Assembly (NCBI GenBank): GCA_035222895.1
Contig: JAVYIG010000689.1
Location: 288,501 to 352,500 of the forward strand
Reading direction: 5' to 3'
DNA from: Strongylocentrotus droebachiensis
Lineage: Eukaryota; Echinodermata; Echinoidea; Camarodonta; Strongylocentrotidae
Length of the DNA: 64,000 bases
Shown piece after piece: positions 10,205-21,179 of the stretch. The translations under genes and the position numbers were made by a program. Under the pieces are notes generated by a model that had not been told where the DNA came from, did no database searches, and saw only the letters and a program-made list of their open reading frames with translations. How positions within the stretch are numbered: position 1 is the first letter of the stretch; the number at the start of each line of letters is the position of its first letter.

Positions 10205-10659
10205 AGAATTGAAAAAAACAAAACTAATTAAGCCGCTAGTGTAAAGCATGAATGCAACAAAATAAATACCGTGGACTCTTTGTCCATTCGTTTGATAGTT
10301 GTGTTCTAAAGGAAACAGGCCAGGCTGACAAGAATGCGCACGCAAAACAATGAAAGGACTATGGTACGAGTCTAAGCAAAAATCCTCTGCTTGCGATTTC
10401 TCAGTGAAAGTAGGGTGAATTAGGCATTAAAATGTCTAAAAGAAGGCAAACTATGATATTAGTTGAGAAAAAAAAGAGACAGTTATCAAAAAGATAATAT
10501 GCACTTGATAATCCTAGATCGTTTCTGGCCATTTTGTCATTCCTAATTATGAATTACAATGAGATTGTAAAATATTAATAAGTAGAGGTGTATTCCTGTT
10601 TTGAAAGGCTAAGTTAGTCAGGTTGGAGGGGCCCTTTAAAGACATTAATTGCTCTGCAG

Positions 10660-10689
10660 GAGACTAGATGGTACACAGCAGAGCTAGAG
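10660..10689 (+). CDS. Candidate 30-nt microexon
   Basis: Acceptor TTAATTGCTCTGCAG and donor GAG|GTAAAT frame ten open codons (ETRWYTAELE). It is in the same phase class as 8747-8806 and 9727-9792. Very short exons are easy to find by chance, so support is weak. Confidence 0.25.
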
Positions 10690-10919
10690 GTAAATGTCAC
10701 GTGATCTCTAAGGCCCGCAAGTTTTTCCTCTCTGCTGCATGCTGCCATCTACAATCTACTGCTCCAAAAAGTAAAGAAAATAACCAAATATATATAATTA
10801 TGTATTTCATTTTTATCTTTAAGCTAATCTTGAGCTCTATATGGTATCGTATGTCGAGAGAACATGGCTATAATCAGGTGGGCTGTATATAATACAGATC
10901 ACCTTATGTTTTTGTTAGA

Positions 10920-11250
10920 GCTTTTTTTGTGAGCACGATAACTTGAAAATGGCTCAATCAAATGCCTTGAAATTTGGCACACATATCGTCACCGTTTTCA
11001 CGAAGTGGTCTCGTGGCCAAAATCGTTGAAATTTTCAATTTCGAATTTTGACCGTTTTTGAGCAATGTATATAAATGTCTACAACTTCAGTAATTTTCAA
11101 AGTCTAATCTTGCTTAATTACGTCATACGTGACGTCACGAAACGTATCACAAGCGGTACAACTGGCAAACACCGTTTTCACGAAGTGCGCTCTTACGCGC
11201 AAATGTAGTCTGCTATTGATAATCGTACACGAACCGGCTCCGCGAAGCCT
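10920..11250 (+). repeat. Repeat with CGTTTTCACGAAGTG modules
   Basis: ATATCGTCACCGTTTTCACG followed by AAGTGGTCTCGTGGCC (10984-11020) and CACCGTTTTCACGAAGTG (near 11170) recur in reverse complement at 18290-18630. Probably a diverged non-autonomous element. No ORF. Confidence 0.6.
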
Positions 11251-11984
11251 TTGTCACAGATGCCGGTGCTTCTGGCGGAATTGTTAGAGGAATCTGACAG
11301 CCCTAGGTAATTATTTTCACTTATTTTAAAACAATGTTATGCATCGTTCAAGAATATCGTCTGTAGCAGTATAAACAAACTCATATTCTGAACGGATATC
11401 AAGTTACGAAATGGCGAGATAGGTCATTACGGTCCCACGCACTGTTTTCTGCGTGAGTTGTATTGTCGGTCTACAAGTACTAGTAATGCAGATCTAGTAG
11501 TACGTAGTACTCGCCTACTACTACTAGTACTATCAACAGAGTGCTACTAAGTATTAAGTAACACAGTATCTTAGATAAGCTTGAACATGTATAAGTGCAG
11601 GAGCAGTTACATGCAGTAACAACAATGTCACGAGTCAAAAGGCGAATTCGCTGAAGAGTGAAGCCCAGGCCAGGTCCAGGAGATATCATTAATAATAATT
11701 TTACATTAGTCTAACTATGTTAACTGATTAAGCAGTACCAGCCCAAGCCTCCAAGGCAAGGCCCAATTAGCCAAGGGCACATTTTGGTTAAAATTCAATG
11801 TCAATGTTGATATGACAATGCCAAATCATAAAATGGCAATTGCGACGTAGGAGTTGAGTCTAGGCTCGAGCGCGAGCCTAGAGTCTAGATCTAGAACTAC
11901 GTTAGTACTTAAGTACTCCTAGTACTAGATTTAAATATTAAATGACCCCCTCGTAAGCTCTTTCCATGTTCATGTTATAAATAC
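11251..11984. other. Non-genic stretch
   Basis: Contains a run of CTAGTAC-rich, partly self-complementary sequence (11477-11535 and 11870-11940), which may be an old palindromic repeat. No convincing exon or family seen. Confidence 0.4.
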
Positions 11985-13323
11985 AAGACTGAGACTTGAA
12001 TAGTAAAGCCAGGTATGCTTGAATGAATAAACAATTTTGTGCTTGCTAATTATTTAAAGGGAAATCCAACCATGAGAATTGAGATGTAGTGGCTTAATTT
12101 CAGCAAATGCAGAAAAATGAAGCAAATATATTTCATGTTTCTTCCCGGTTTTACCAGTAGAATAGCCGGCTGAGAGGACCATCACTAGCACTCCCAGTGG
12201 CTGATGTCTAAGTAGGAGTTTGACGTGGAGAGCTTTTAGCATGTTGTTGAGGTACTAATGGATGAGGGGGGGGGGGGGGGGGGGGAGGGGGGGTCAACCT
12301 AGCAAAGGCTGGAGCGGCTTCTTATACACTCGGCTTTATGCTCATAAACGCATGCCTGCTCTTAATTAATTTGTTTTAAAGACAAAGATAAAGCTGATGG
12401 TATGGGAAGACGTCCACTACAAATTCCTCCCTCTTTATTGTGCATGATAATTTCATTTTGCCACCAAAGTTGTGGTTGAGCTACTTAAGGTGTACCTTTT
12501 GCCTTGGACTTAGAGGATGACAGGCTTTTCGTTTTGTTGGGGGGGGGGGGGGTTTGCTTATAATAATAGTACTAGTGGCTTCTGGTATAGCGCACATGTC
12601 TGTCACGTTGTGAGAGGGGGGGGGGGGAGTTAGCACTAATTTGGGTTGTTTCATCCCATGTTTGCAAGACTGAGACTTAAATATTCAAGGTCTTCTTAAT
12701 TGCTTTAGATAATGATGTGCTTACTAATAAGTTAAAGGGATATCCAACCGTGAGATGAAGTGGCTTGTTTGAACAAATGCAGAAAAATTAAATAAATACT
12801 TTTCATATTTTGTCATAGTTTACCAGTAGAATAGACAGCTGGGATACGCAAGAGATGAGGGACCACTAGCACCCTCAGTGGTTGATGTCCATGTAGGAGT
12901 TTGTGCAGCTGATGTGGAGAGTTTAGCAAATTGACAAGGTATGTGTGGTAAGGAAATTAGCTCCAAAAGAAAAGTTATAGATTGGGAGTTGGGCTGGCGA
13001 GGGGGAGGGGGTCAATCTTTAGCAAACAAATGAACTATTTTCATTAACATAACAATGATCCATGGACAAAACTCTGCTGGGAAATAATTTGCTAATGTGC
13101 GCAAAGTGGTGGGGGTGCTAGGAGGGCCCTCCAAAGATGACGGGTTCCCAAACACTCAATTTTTCATTTTGCCAACATGTCATGTTTGAGCTACTTATGG
13201 TGTATCAACTTACAAGATGACAGGCTTCATCTTATATTTTGTATTTTTCTTATTGTCTTTTTTTTCATAGGGGGAAGGGGGTGAAGAAGGAGAGTTAACA
13301 CTAATTTGTGTTGTTTCATCACA
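11985..13323 (+). repeat. Tandem duplication, two ~670-bp units
   Basis: Unit 1 (about 11985-12655) and unit 2 (about 12662-13323) share, in order, AAGACTGAGACTT, AAAGGGATATCCAACC-type sequence, TACCAGTAGAATAG, GTGGTTGATGTC, TCATTTTGCCA, TTGAGCTACTTA, GATGACAGGCTT and a final TTGTTTCATC. G-runs interrupt unit 1 at 12266-12295, 12539-12552 and 12616-12627. Non-coding. Confidence 0.8.
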
Positions 13324-14700
13324 GAAAAAATAAAATAATATGCATTAACCTGATGCCTGTAATTTTTTTAAGAGATGCGATTTTAAAATCATATCTTCCC
13401 AGTATAGCTTCCTGTACAACTGTGTTTGGGGTTTTCTGCATCCATCATGAGTTATCAAATATATTCTCCTTTTAACCCAGCATCTTCACCCTCTGCCCTT
13501 GAACTGATTATGTTTCCAATACCACGGTTTGGAGGTCAGACCAAACGACTGACAGACCGACCAACTGAATAGCTAAGTCCCCTCAGTCATCAAAGATAAG
13601 TTTTAACCTAATTTGTTACATTTTATATTGTTTATATATGAAATATTTTTATAATTTTGACTGGCTTTAATGGGAATATGAAACTATATTGCCCAAATAT
13701 AATCATATTAGCCGGGTCGAAGATGAGGGCAATATGGTTATGTTGAGGGCAATATTGTCTCATATCAACCAAAATGTGAGCCAGTCAATGTTATTATTAT
13801 CAATTATCCTCTTCTTATATTTCAAGTATCACTTATACATTTATCATGTACAAGTACTCAGATGTGAAACGTATGGTAATATGCTCTTATATTACCCGCT
13901 GCTACATCACGCGTGTCTATGTGAGATAATTAAATAATAATGAATGATATTATACGCTTGACTAACTTTGAATATTGATCCTTATTGAGTGGTCTTTCTG
14001 AAAGTTGATATAATAAAGTTTCTTTCAATCTGGCAGACAAGTACATGCAAGTGCATTCATTATTACTTACTGGGTTTATAACATTCATCACAAATTTGCT
14101 GATAACCTGCAGATTTTATATCTTCTTTAGATATGAACATATCAATTCAATGATTGACAACAAACCCAGTAATACATATGGAACCCTATCATATCATCTT
14201 CAGTGGTTGATAAATACTGTATAGATGTCCTCTACATTTTTTATTGAAATGGAATACAATAGTACCATGGAGTATGCTGTCACAATTTGTTTAAACAATA
14301 TACCAATCCTCCCAACCTAAAAGTGTTGAACACAGGTAAGCCATTCATATTTGTAAAATAGGAGTTATACCACTCTGATTTCCTACCAGGAATTTAGTAC
14401 CACAATGTCACAAATTGCATTCTAAGTGAATAAATGGTGCAAAAGTATTTATAAAACAATTGCAAATCTGCTTTTCTACTCGGTGCATGCTTTGCTTTTT
14501 CTTCTGTTAAAAGTAGACCTTAAATTCATATTCTGATTTTCATTTATAGTTACTGTATATTTCAAAATATCAATTTAGGACAGAGTAAAACCACTTTCTT
14601 TTTTAATACCTGTTTCTAGGTTTCATTCCTGTTTTATGAAATAAAATTACTATGTCTTCTCTACTTATCATTGAACCGAGTTATTGATAACTTGATTGTA
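13324..14700. other. Non-genic AT-rich stretch
   Basis: No clear exon, RNA or transposon ends found. GGGCAATAT words recur around 13690-13760, suggesting a degraded repeat. Confidence 0.4.
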
Positions 14701-14727
14701 ACAATCTTTTGTCAATTACCTCTTAGG

Positions 14728-14847
14728 ATGGACAAAAATACAGAAGTTATTGTTAGGTGGGATCGTGATGGAGAGAGATCAATTGTGGCAAGAAACGAGA
14801 TCTTCGATATAACGGAAGGCTTAGGGTGGGTTCAAGAGTTACTATGA
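14728..14847 (+). CDS. Short open frame, possible exon or element scrap
   Basis: 39 codons starting MDKNTEVIVRWDRDGERS, directly after an acceptor-like CAATTACCTCTTAG and ending TGA. The composition looks coding. A donor-like AGG|GTGGGT at 14826 could end an exon instead. It lies just upstream of a SINE. The function is not recognised, and it could be a remnant of a transposon protein. Confidence 0.3.
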   Translation: MDKNTEVIVRWDRDGERSIVARNEIFDITEGLGWVQELL

Positions 14848-14929
14848 GCTAGATGGATGTGGACTGGACGGGGACTGCAACGCTGACAGGAGACTCTGAC
14901 TCCGAATGTGCCTCCATTTAGAGGTTTTG

Positions 14930-15117
14930 TGTTCTAGTTGATAAGTAGTTGGACTGTGGATCACAGGATCCATGGTTCAAGTCCCGCCACAGCAGTAATG
15001 TCTTTTGGCAAGATTTTAATCTACATTTGCCACTCTGCTGTGAGCACCAAAAGCGGCTCCCTAGCAGAGCCAGGGTAATAGTTGGAGCGCCTTGAGCATA
15101 TTGTTATTATTATTTTG
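14930..15117 (+). mobile_element. tRNA-derived SINE
   Basis: A tRNA-like head with a B-box GGTTCAAGTCC near 14973 and an A-box-like TAGTTGATAAGTAG at 14936-14949. An unrelated body follows (GCACCAAAAGCGGCTCCC), with a 3' tail of TTATTATTATT at about 15100. RNA polymerase III internal promoters are expected in such elements. Confidence 0.75.
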
Positions 15118-15229
15118 ACAGTGACAACCTCCCTCCTTCCTCACTAAGAACAGCACAGACTAAGGTCATCCATCATATGAAAGTTGCATGTAAGAAGTTT
15201 TAATCCCATAAACTTACAGTGTTGTATGT

Positions 15230-16450
15230 TTTTATGCCTCCGCTACAAAGTAGCCGGAGGCATTATGTTTTCGGGTTGTCCGTCCGTCCGTACGTCCGTC
15301 TGTACGTCCGTCCGTACGTCCGTACGTCTGTCCGTACGTCCCGTTCTCATGATCGCGTTATCTCAAGAACCGATTGGTTGATTCCCGCCAAACTTGGGTC
15401 ATGTATGTATCTCACAGAGCCAATGAACTGATTAGATTTTGGGGTCACGAGATCCAAGGTCAAAGGTCACAGGGCTCATTATGTATGCGAAAATGGCTCG
15501 TGATCGCGTTATCTCAAGAACCGATTTATGGATTCCTGCCAAACTTGAGTCATGGATGTATCTTGCAGAGCCAATGAACTGATTAGATTTTGGGGTCACA
15601 AGGTCGAAGGTCAAAGGTCACAGGGCTCATTATGTATGCAAAATAGCTTGTGATCGCATTATCTCAAGAACCGATTGATGGATTCCTGCCAAACTCAGGT
15701 CATGTATGTATCTTGCAGAGCCAATGAAATGATTCGGTTTTGGGGTCACCAGGTCAAAGGTCACAGGGGTCTTTATGTATCAAAAAATAGCTTGTGATCG
15801 CATTATCATGAGATCAAATAGACAGATTACTATCAAACTCAAGTCATGTATGTATCTTGCAGAGCCAATGAACTGATTAGATTTTGGGGTCACCAGGTCG
15901 AAGGTCAAAGGTCACATGGCTCATTATGTATGCCAAAAATAGCTTGTGCATGCATTATCATTAAAACCCACAGATGGATTACAATCAAACTTGAATTTAA
16001 AAATTGTTTCTGTTTTGGTTTGTAAAATTGCTCTATGGCGGAGGCATCATTTTTGTATGTATTTGTATGTATTTTTTGTATGTATCTTGCAGAGCCAATG
16101 AACTGATTAGATTTTGGGGTCACAAGGTCGAAGGTCAAAGGTCACAGGGCTCATTATGTATCCAAAAATAGCTTGTGATCGCATTATCATGAGAACCAAT
16201 AGACAGATTACTATCAAACTCAAGTCATGTATGTATCTTGCAGAGCCAATGAACTGATTAGATTTTGGGGTCACCAGGTGGATGGTCAAAGGTCACATAG
16301 CTGAATATGTATGCCTATAAGTAGCTTGTGCATGCATTATCATTAAAACCGACAGATGGATTACAATCAAACTTAAATTTAAAGATTGTTTCTGTTTTGG
16401 TTTGTAAAATTGCTCTATGGCGGAGGCATCATTTTTGACTGCGCGCAGTC
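15230..16450 (+). repeat. Mobile tandem repeat with hairpin head, ~150-bp units
   Basis: Starts with the hairpin TGCCTCCG...CCGGAGGCA, then a CCGTCCGTACGTCCGT stretch (15280-15342). Six to seven diverged units follow, each with TGATCGCGTTATCTCAAGAA, GCCAATGAACTGATTAGA, GGGGTCAC, AGGTCAAAGGTCAC and GCTCATTATGTATGC. It ends GGCGGAGGCATCATTTTTGA and a GACTGCGCGCAGTC palindrome. The GGCGGAGGCATC end also occurs internally near 16037. Related copies lie at 29146-29395 and 43700-44125. This head/tail layout is common in marine invertebrate repeats. Confidence 0.85.
15457..16144 (+). promoter_or_regulatory. Five perfect DR1 motifs in the tandem repeat
   Basis: AGGTCAAAGGTCA occurs exactly at 15457-15469, 15608-15620, 15751-15763, 15902-15914 and 16132-16144. 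A one-mismatch copy is at 16283-16295. The motif matches the DR1 nuclear receptor consensus. Function is not shown by sequence alone. Confidence 0.5.
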
Positions 16451-16867
16451 AAAGTTCCATCTAGTTTAGAAGGATTTGGCATGTAGGACTAATATTAATT
16501 GCTAATAGTTTATATTTCAAAGGGCAATCCAACCTTTGTAACAAGTTGATTTATGTTAAAGCAGAAAAAATGAGTGTAATAGACTGGTGAAAGTTTGAAA
16601 GAAATCAGACATAGAATAAGAAATAATGTTTGAAAAGTTAGATTACAACATCTATGTAAATCTCAGATCTGCAATTTTATGAGGCAACAGGGACGTATGC
16701 AGCTGACAACTTTGTATGTCATACACAAAAAATATAAATAATTAATGATTTTCTTTTAAGCTCCTCTTCCATTGTGGCAGTACTCAAACTATATTGTAAC
16801 CCTCCCTCCCCCTAATCAGTGGCCTTGTGAATTTGCATTTCAGAATTTTCCAAACATGATTCATTAC
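16451..16867. other. Non-genic stretch with a decayed MITE-like segment
   Basis: AAGGGCAATCCAACC (16520) followed by GCAGAAAAAATGAG resembles the starts of 7331 and 12057, so a related non-autonomous element fragment is likely. No gene. Confidence 0.4.
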
Positions 16868-17137
16868 ACCGGAGTGTTGGCTCAGTCAGTAGAGCGTCCG
16901 CCTCACAACCGGGAGGTCGTGGGTTCGAATCCCGGCCGCGTCATACCAAAAGACGTTAAAAGATGGGAGTTGTTGCTACCTTGTTTGGCGTTCAACAATA
17001 AGGGATAGAGCAACGTCGATCTGGCGCTCAGCGGCTGCCGGGCTCACGATCAATTGGGCAAAAAGAATTTCCGTTTCGGTTTAATAAAGTTTGGAGTGAA
17101 CTATTAGGCTATTATTATTATTATTATTATTATTATG
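16868..17137 (+). mobile_element. tRNA-Val-like SINE
   Basis: The head is strongly tRNA-like: TTGGCTCAGTCAGTAGAGCG (D-arm/A box), an anticodon loop containing CAC, then GGTCGTGGGTTCGAATCCCG (T-arm/B box). A body with GGCGCTCAGCGGCTGCCGGG and an (ATT)n tail at 17107-17136 follow, so this is a SINE and not a functional tRNA gene. The acceptor stem does not pair properly. Confidence 0.85.
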
Positions 17138-18274
17138 ATTTATCAATTTATAATGATTGTACATGTAATTGTGAAATGAACTGTACAAAAACGATTCCAG
17201 TTATATTGCAAAGAAATAAATTCAGTCATTACCATGATGAAAGTGTTCATCTTAAGATTTGATTGCTTTGTGCTATTCAACGTTTATCCTTGTTGAGTTT
17301 GATTTGTTTATGGAAGAAATGTGTCTGAGAGAGTAATGTACTATAGAATGATGACTTATGTGGCAAGAAGATACGGCAGCAGAAGCGTTACAAACGATTA
17401 TGAGATGTGTTAAATGAAGAAAGAAATTGAAAGCCAAAGAAAGAGAGAGAGGTAGAGGGAATGTTCAAGTTTGCATGAGAGAGCTAGAGAGAGAGAAAGA
17501 ACTGAGAAGCAATTGAGTGCTAACAAAAAGTATACAAATAAACTTTTGATCATTGACAAAAATATTCAATCAAACTTAATTACATATGAAGCAGAACATG
17601 ATTCCAGAGTGATGTGATTGTGAAGAGACAGAATCAACTAGGTATGACGAATGCAGTTGTATAGGGGTGGGAGGGGGGGGGGGGGGGGGGGTTCATATTT
17701 GACAGTATGGATGGTTTTTTTTCTGGATCCCGGTCCCAAAAAGGTTATGTCTGTGAACACGATTTGTTGATAATAATAATAATATCAATAGGAATGATTG
17801 CAATAATTATAATAATCCTAAGATCATTATAATTTATTCTTAATATTATCATTATTATGTCATTTCCTTCATCATTTGTTAGTAAAGTAGAATTTGAGAA
17901 GTAATGTGAAAAGTAATTATGTGACCCTGTAAAAGTAGAAACATTTGTAGTAAAGCAAGGGGGAAAGACGTTTTGTTCACGTACTTTATTAGAAGTTAGT
18001 TTTTCAACATGGGTTTACATCATATTCTCCCTCATATAACAAAAAGAGGAGTTGAAAGACACACCTTTCGTCCATTTGTCCATTTTGGGACTCAAGAGGG
18101 CGACAAACATAATTAAACAACTTAAAATTATAATAACTCATTAATGTGTAAGAATTTAGCTTTTGAAAAAATATGTTGTTTAAAGGGTCATACTACTTCA
18201 TCTTATGAAAGGAAACAAAACTCCTAGAAGGTATTTACGAGATAGTTCATGAAACTCATGTAGCCTGCTGTCGA
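17138..18274. other. Non-genic stretch
   Basis: Holds a GAGA-rich segment (17410-17520), a G-run (17672-17691) and AT-rich trinucleotide sequence around 17770-17860. No exon or transposon ends recognised. Confidence 0.4.
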
Positions 18275-18640
18275 ATAGCGCACTTCGTGAAAACGGAAAA
18301 GGCGAGACCTCTCACACAAAAACCGGTCGCGCACTCCTCTAGACCACTTCGTGAAAACGACGCGTATGTTGAATGCGCATATTTTCGTTTTCACGAACCG
18401 ATCCCACAGTTTGTTACAATATCCCCACTTGATTATATATTTTTTGTAAACAAAATATATATGAGCAGAATCGTTAGAATCTGTACTATGTGGTTGTCAA
18501 AGGAAATCTTTGAAGATGTACGTTAACCCCCGTTTTAATAACATGAAATGTTAAAATGCGTTTATCTCGAAATTCACTTTTGTCGCTGCGCGGGCCACGA
18601 GACCACTTCGTGAAAACGGTGACGATATGTATAGCCATAT
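18275..18640 (-). repeat. Repeat with CACTTCGTGAAAACG modules, partner of 10920-11250
   Basis: CACTTCGTGAAAACG recurs at 18280, 18344 and 18603. GGCCACGAGACCACTTCG, then TGAAAACGGTGACGATAT (18592-18628), is the reverse complement of 10984-11020. Unusually CpG-rich for this window. Confidence 0.65.
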
Positions 18641-19640
18641 GGAAAGAGCACAATAAGGTTTTCAACCTTGACCTTGACTGATGACGTAATCTAGGCGCCA
18701 TTTTGTGAAAATCAACTCATGATCATATCTTCATAATGGAAAGACATTTCTCATTCATATTTACCAGGATCAAGGTCAATATCAGTCCAGTCAATTTCAG
18801 CTCAAAAAACGCGCGCGTACGCCATTATTAGCAGTAGCATTTCATAAAGAAACGCGCACACGCGCATGCGCACGCGTTTTCGTTTGTCACGGCCGAACGC
18901 AAAATAATGCCTCCTAGATTTTTTTAAACACAGTATTCCTCATGTTTTTCCGAACAATTTGATACCATGTTTATCTCTTTATGACCATTAATAAGGGAAT
19001 GAGCGTCCGTTCAAGATAAATGTCTGTGCGCGCGAGCTCTTGTAATACATAGCATATATGGGCAACAACATGCCTATACAAAACCCTTATGGCTCTTCGG
19101 GATGGACGGGAACCCTCAATTTTTTTCTTCATATTCGGATAGAGTATGAGTCGGAGATGTGATTTCATGTCTCATTTGGCCATTAAGTATATCGTGTCAT
19201 CATCATATTGACCTTGGAACTCAAAATACGAATTTGCATATTATGACGTCAGCATATTTATGGAAAATTGAGCGTATCTCTGTAAATATTGATTGAATCA
19301 CTTCTTAATGTTGATATCTTGTAGTTGAGGCAATTGTCTACAAGTTCACTGCATATTATTTTTCATTTTGATGACGTCATCATAGTGAAAATTGCGATTA
19401 AAGGTAACTTGACAGATTTTCTTAATTTGCGTGTTAAGCCTATGGAAGGTGCCAATTTAGTTCAAATCATGGATCTACATGACATTAATCTTTGAGCACT
19501 ATCTAGCTTATTTGTGCTCTATGTTCTCCCAAATTTTGGTATGTTATAGCTCATACTATGGGCTATAAAAGTTGTGTCTTTTGTTTTTGCATCAGATGTT
19601 GGGGTCATGTCAAAATTTTCAATTGAAAGTTGAAATTATG
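18641..19640 (+). repeat. Dispersed repeat copy A
   Basis: Collinear with 21180-22000: GATGACGTAATCTAGGCGCC, CATATCTTCATAA, TGTAATACATAGCATA, GAGTCGGAGATGTGATTTCA, TCATTTGGCCATTAA, TACGAATTTGCATATTATGA and TTTATGGAAAATTGA occur in the same order in both. The element is at least 0.8 kb, non-coding and repeatedly contains TGACGTCA-like words. Confidence 0.8.
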
Positions 19641-20169
19641 CATATGTCACGTTTGTCCTATTTGTGAAATTTAAACGTTAGCAGTTTCCTAGTAATCAAA
19701 TTAAACTAGGAAACCCCTTTACTTTCTAGACTTTACTGTCAGACACTATTGAGAGACTGTCCAATTTTTTTTCCTCTGGTAATAAAATACATAATATGAG
19801 CTTAAAGGGTACATGAGCATTTGTCCACATCAATAACCCACTTCTTGCAATGGCCCAAAATAATCCGATTGAATATATGCGCAGCACAATATAGGTAAAA
19901 CATGACGGGTAGAGCATTTCATGGAAGAAGATGAAATTGTGAAAATGCATTCTTTGTTATGTCAATTAGGGTCAAAGGTGTAACTGCTTATTGTATGGGG
20001 TCAATGGTCATATATTGTCTCAATCTATCTTCCATAGATCCATAATGGTCAATATACTACACAGTTGAAACTTTTCATATGGATAGACCTTAATAGGAAG
20101 AGCATTTTAGAAGATAATATAAAATCGTGAAAATACATTCTTCATTATTTAAAACATTAGCATTACGTA
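19641..20169. other. Non-genic stretch
   Basis: Contains GGGTCAAAGGTG (near 19970), possibly further decayed copy-A sequence. No gene found. Confidence 0.4.
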
Positions 20170-20480
20170 CAGGGGCGTAGACAACGGGGGGGATGAGGGG
20201 GATGCATCCCCCCCACCTCACAAGGTGGGGGGGGGGGATGGCATGTACAATCATCCCCCCCAGGTTTTGGGGAATGATATTTGCTTACTTAATAAGTCAT
20301 AATGATGATAATAATAGTAATAATAATAATGATAACAATTATAATATTAATAATAATAATAATTATGATGATGATAATAATAATCCTCATCATTATTGTA
20401 ATTGTGTTTATTGTTATTAGCCGCATTCACACGGTGAAAGCCAATTCAGACGGTAAAAAAAAGAAAATCTTACAAGTATT

Positions 20481-20522
20481 TTGTGGTTATCTTGTGGTTT
20501 GGAAACCACAAGATAACCACAA
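20481..20522. repeat. Perfect 20-bp inverted repeat with 2-nt loop
   Basis: TTGTGGTTATCTTGTGGTTT, a GG spacer and its exact reverse complement, immediately before the nested element. It would form a cruciform or hairpin. Confidence 0.9.
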
Positions 20523-20529
20523 GATTAAA

Positions 20530-20961
20530 CAGGCGCGGATCTACGGGGGGGGGGGTTTAGGGGGTTTAAACCCCCCCTTGGGCGGCCCAAAAAACAAACA
20601 AAAAAAAAAAGGAAAAAAAAAAGAAAGAAAAAAAAGAAAAAAAGAAAGAAAAAAGAACGCACGCTGGATAGAAACCCTTTCAAGTGCAAATATTGTGAGA
20701 AGATATTCAACTCATCTGGTAACTTAACCCAACACATGATAACTCTGGATATAACTGTGTATTTAACTGTTACTTGATTTAAAAAGACGTTATCATGCAC
20801 TGCTTTTTATGGTCTCCATTGTGTTAATAGATGCCAGGAAAACATCACTTACGGGGTTCAAATAAACACCCCAAAAAAAATCGGCTCGCCGCTCCGCATC
20901 GTCATTTTTCTGGTCAACCCCCCCCCCCCCCCCCCTTAGCAAAAAGCTAGATCCGCCCCTG
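20530..20961. mobile_element. Nested hAT-like element
   Basis: The ends CAGGCGCGGATCTA and TAGATCCGCCCCTG are inverted with one mismatch. G-runs follow the left end and C-runs precede the right end. The flanking octamers (AGATTAAA / AGTCATCC) do not match, so either the target duplication has decayed or one end is not original. It contains an A/G-rich block and a zinc-finger scrap. Confidence 0.7.
20655..20738 (+). pseudogene. Captured C2H2 zinc-finger fragment
   Basis: KCKYCEKIFNSSGNLTQHM is readable from 20682, with C at 20685 and 20694, F, L and H at the C2H2 spacing, preceded by a KPF-type linker in another frame (one extra base) and an in-frame stop. It covers about one finger and cannot be translated intact. 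A gene fragment captured by, or ancestral to, the nested element is likely. Confidence 0.65.
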
Positions 20962-21179
20962 AGTCATCCCCCCAGGTGTACGAACCTGTCTACGCCACTG
21001 ATTACGTATCACCTAAATTGTCAAAGTGTCAAATTCAAGTTATTATTATTCCCATTTATTATTCTGCCATTAATTTGTTCGAAGGATATCTCATGAATGA
21101 ATAAAGCCATTATCATGAAACTTGCCATGATGATTGATATTAGTATAACTTAGAATTGTGACACTTTTCAGTAACTCAA

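Larger units (their letters stand above)
20170..21000. mobile_element. Non-autonomous hAT-like element with perfect 8-bp target duplication
   Basis: The termini CAGGGGCGTAGACA (20170) and TGTCTACGCCACTG (ending 21000) are imperfect inverted repeats. The flanks carry an exact 8-bp duplication ATTACGTA (20162-20169 and 21001-21008). An 8-bp duplication and CAGGGGC-type ends are hAT hallmarks. No transposase frame. It is enlarged by a nested insertion (20530-20961). Confidence 0.9.

Noticed and set aside
16868-16940. Possible functional tRNA-Val(CAC) gene
   Set aside because: The acceptor stem does not pair and the sequence continues into a SINE body with an (ATT)n tail.
20302-20727. 141-codon plus-strand frame (Ile- then Lys-rich)
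   Set aside because: It runs through ATA/ATT and AAG/AAA simple repeats in a hAT-like element. The zinc-finger scrap it crosses is in another frame.
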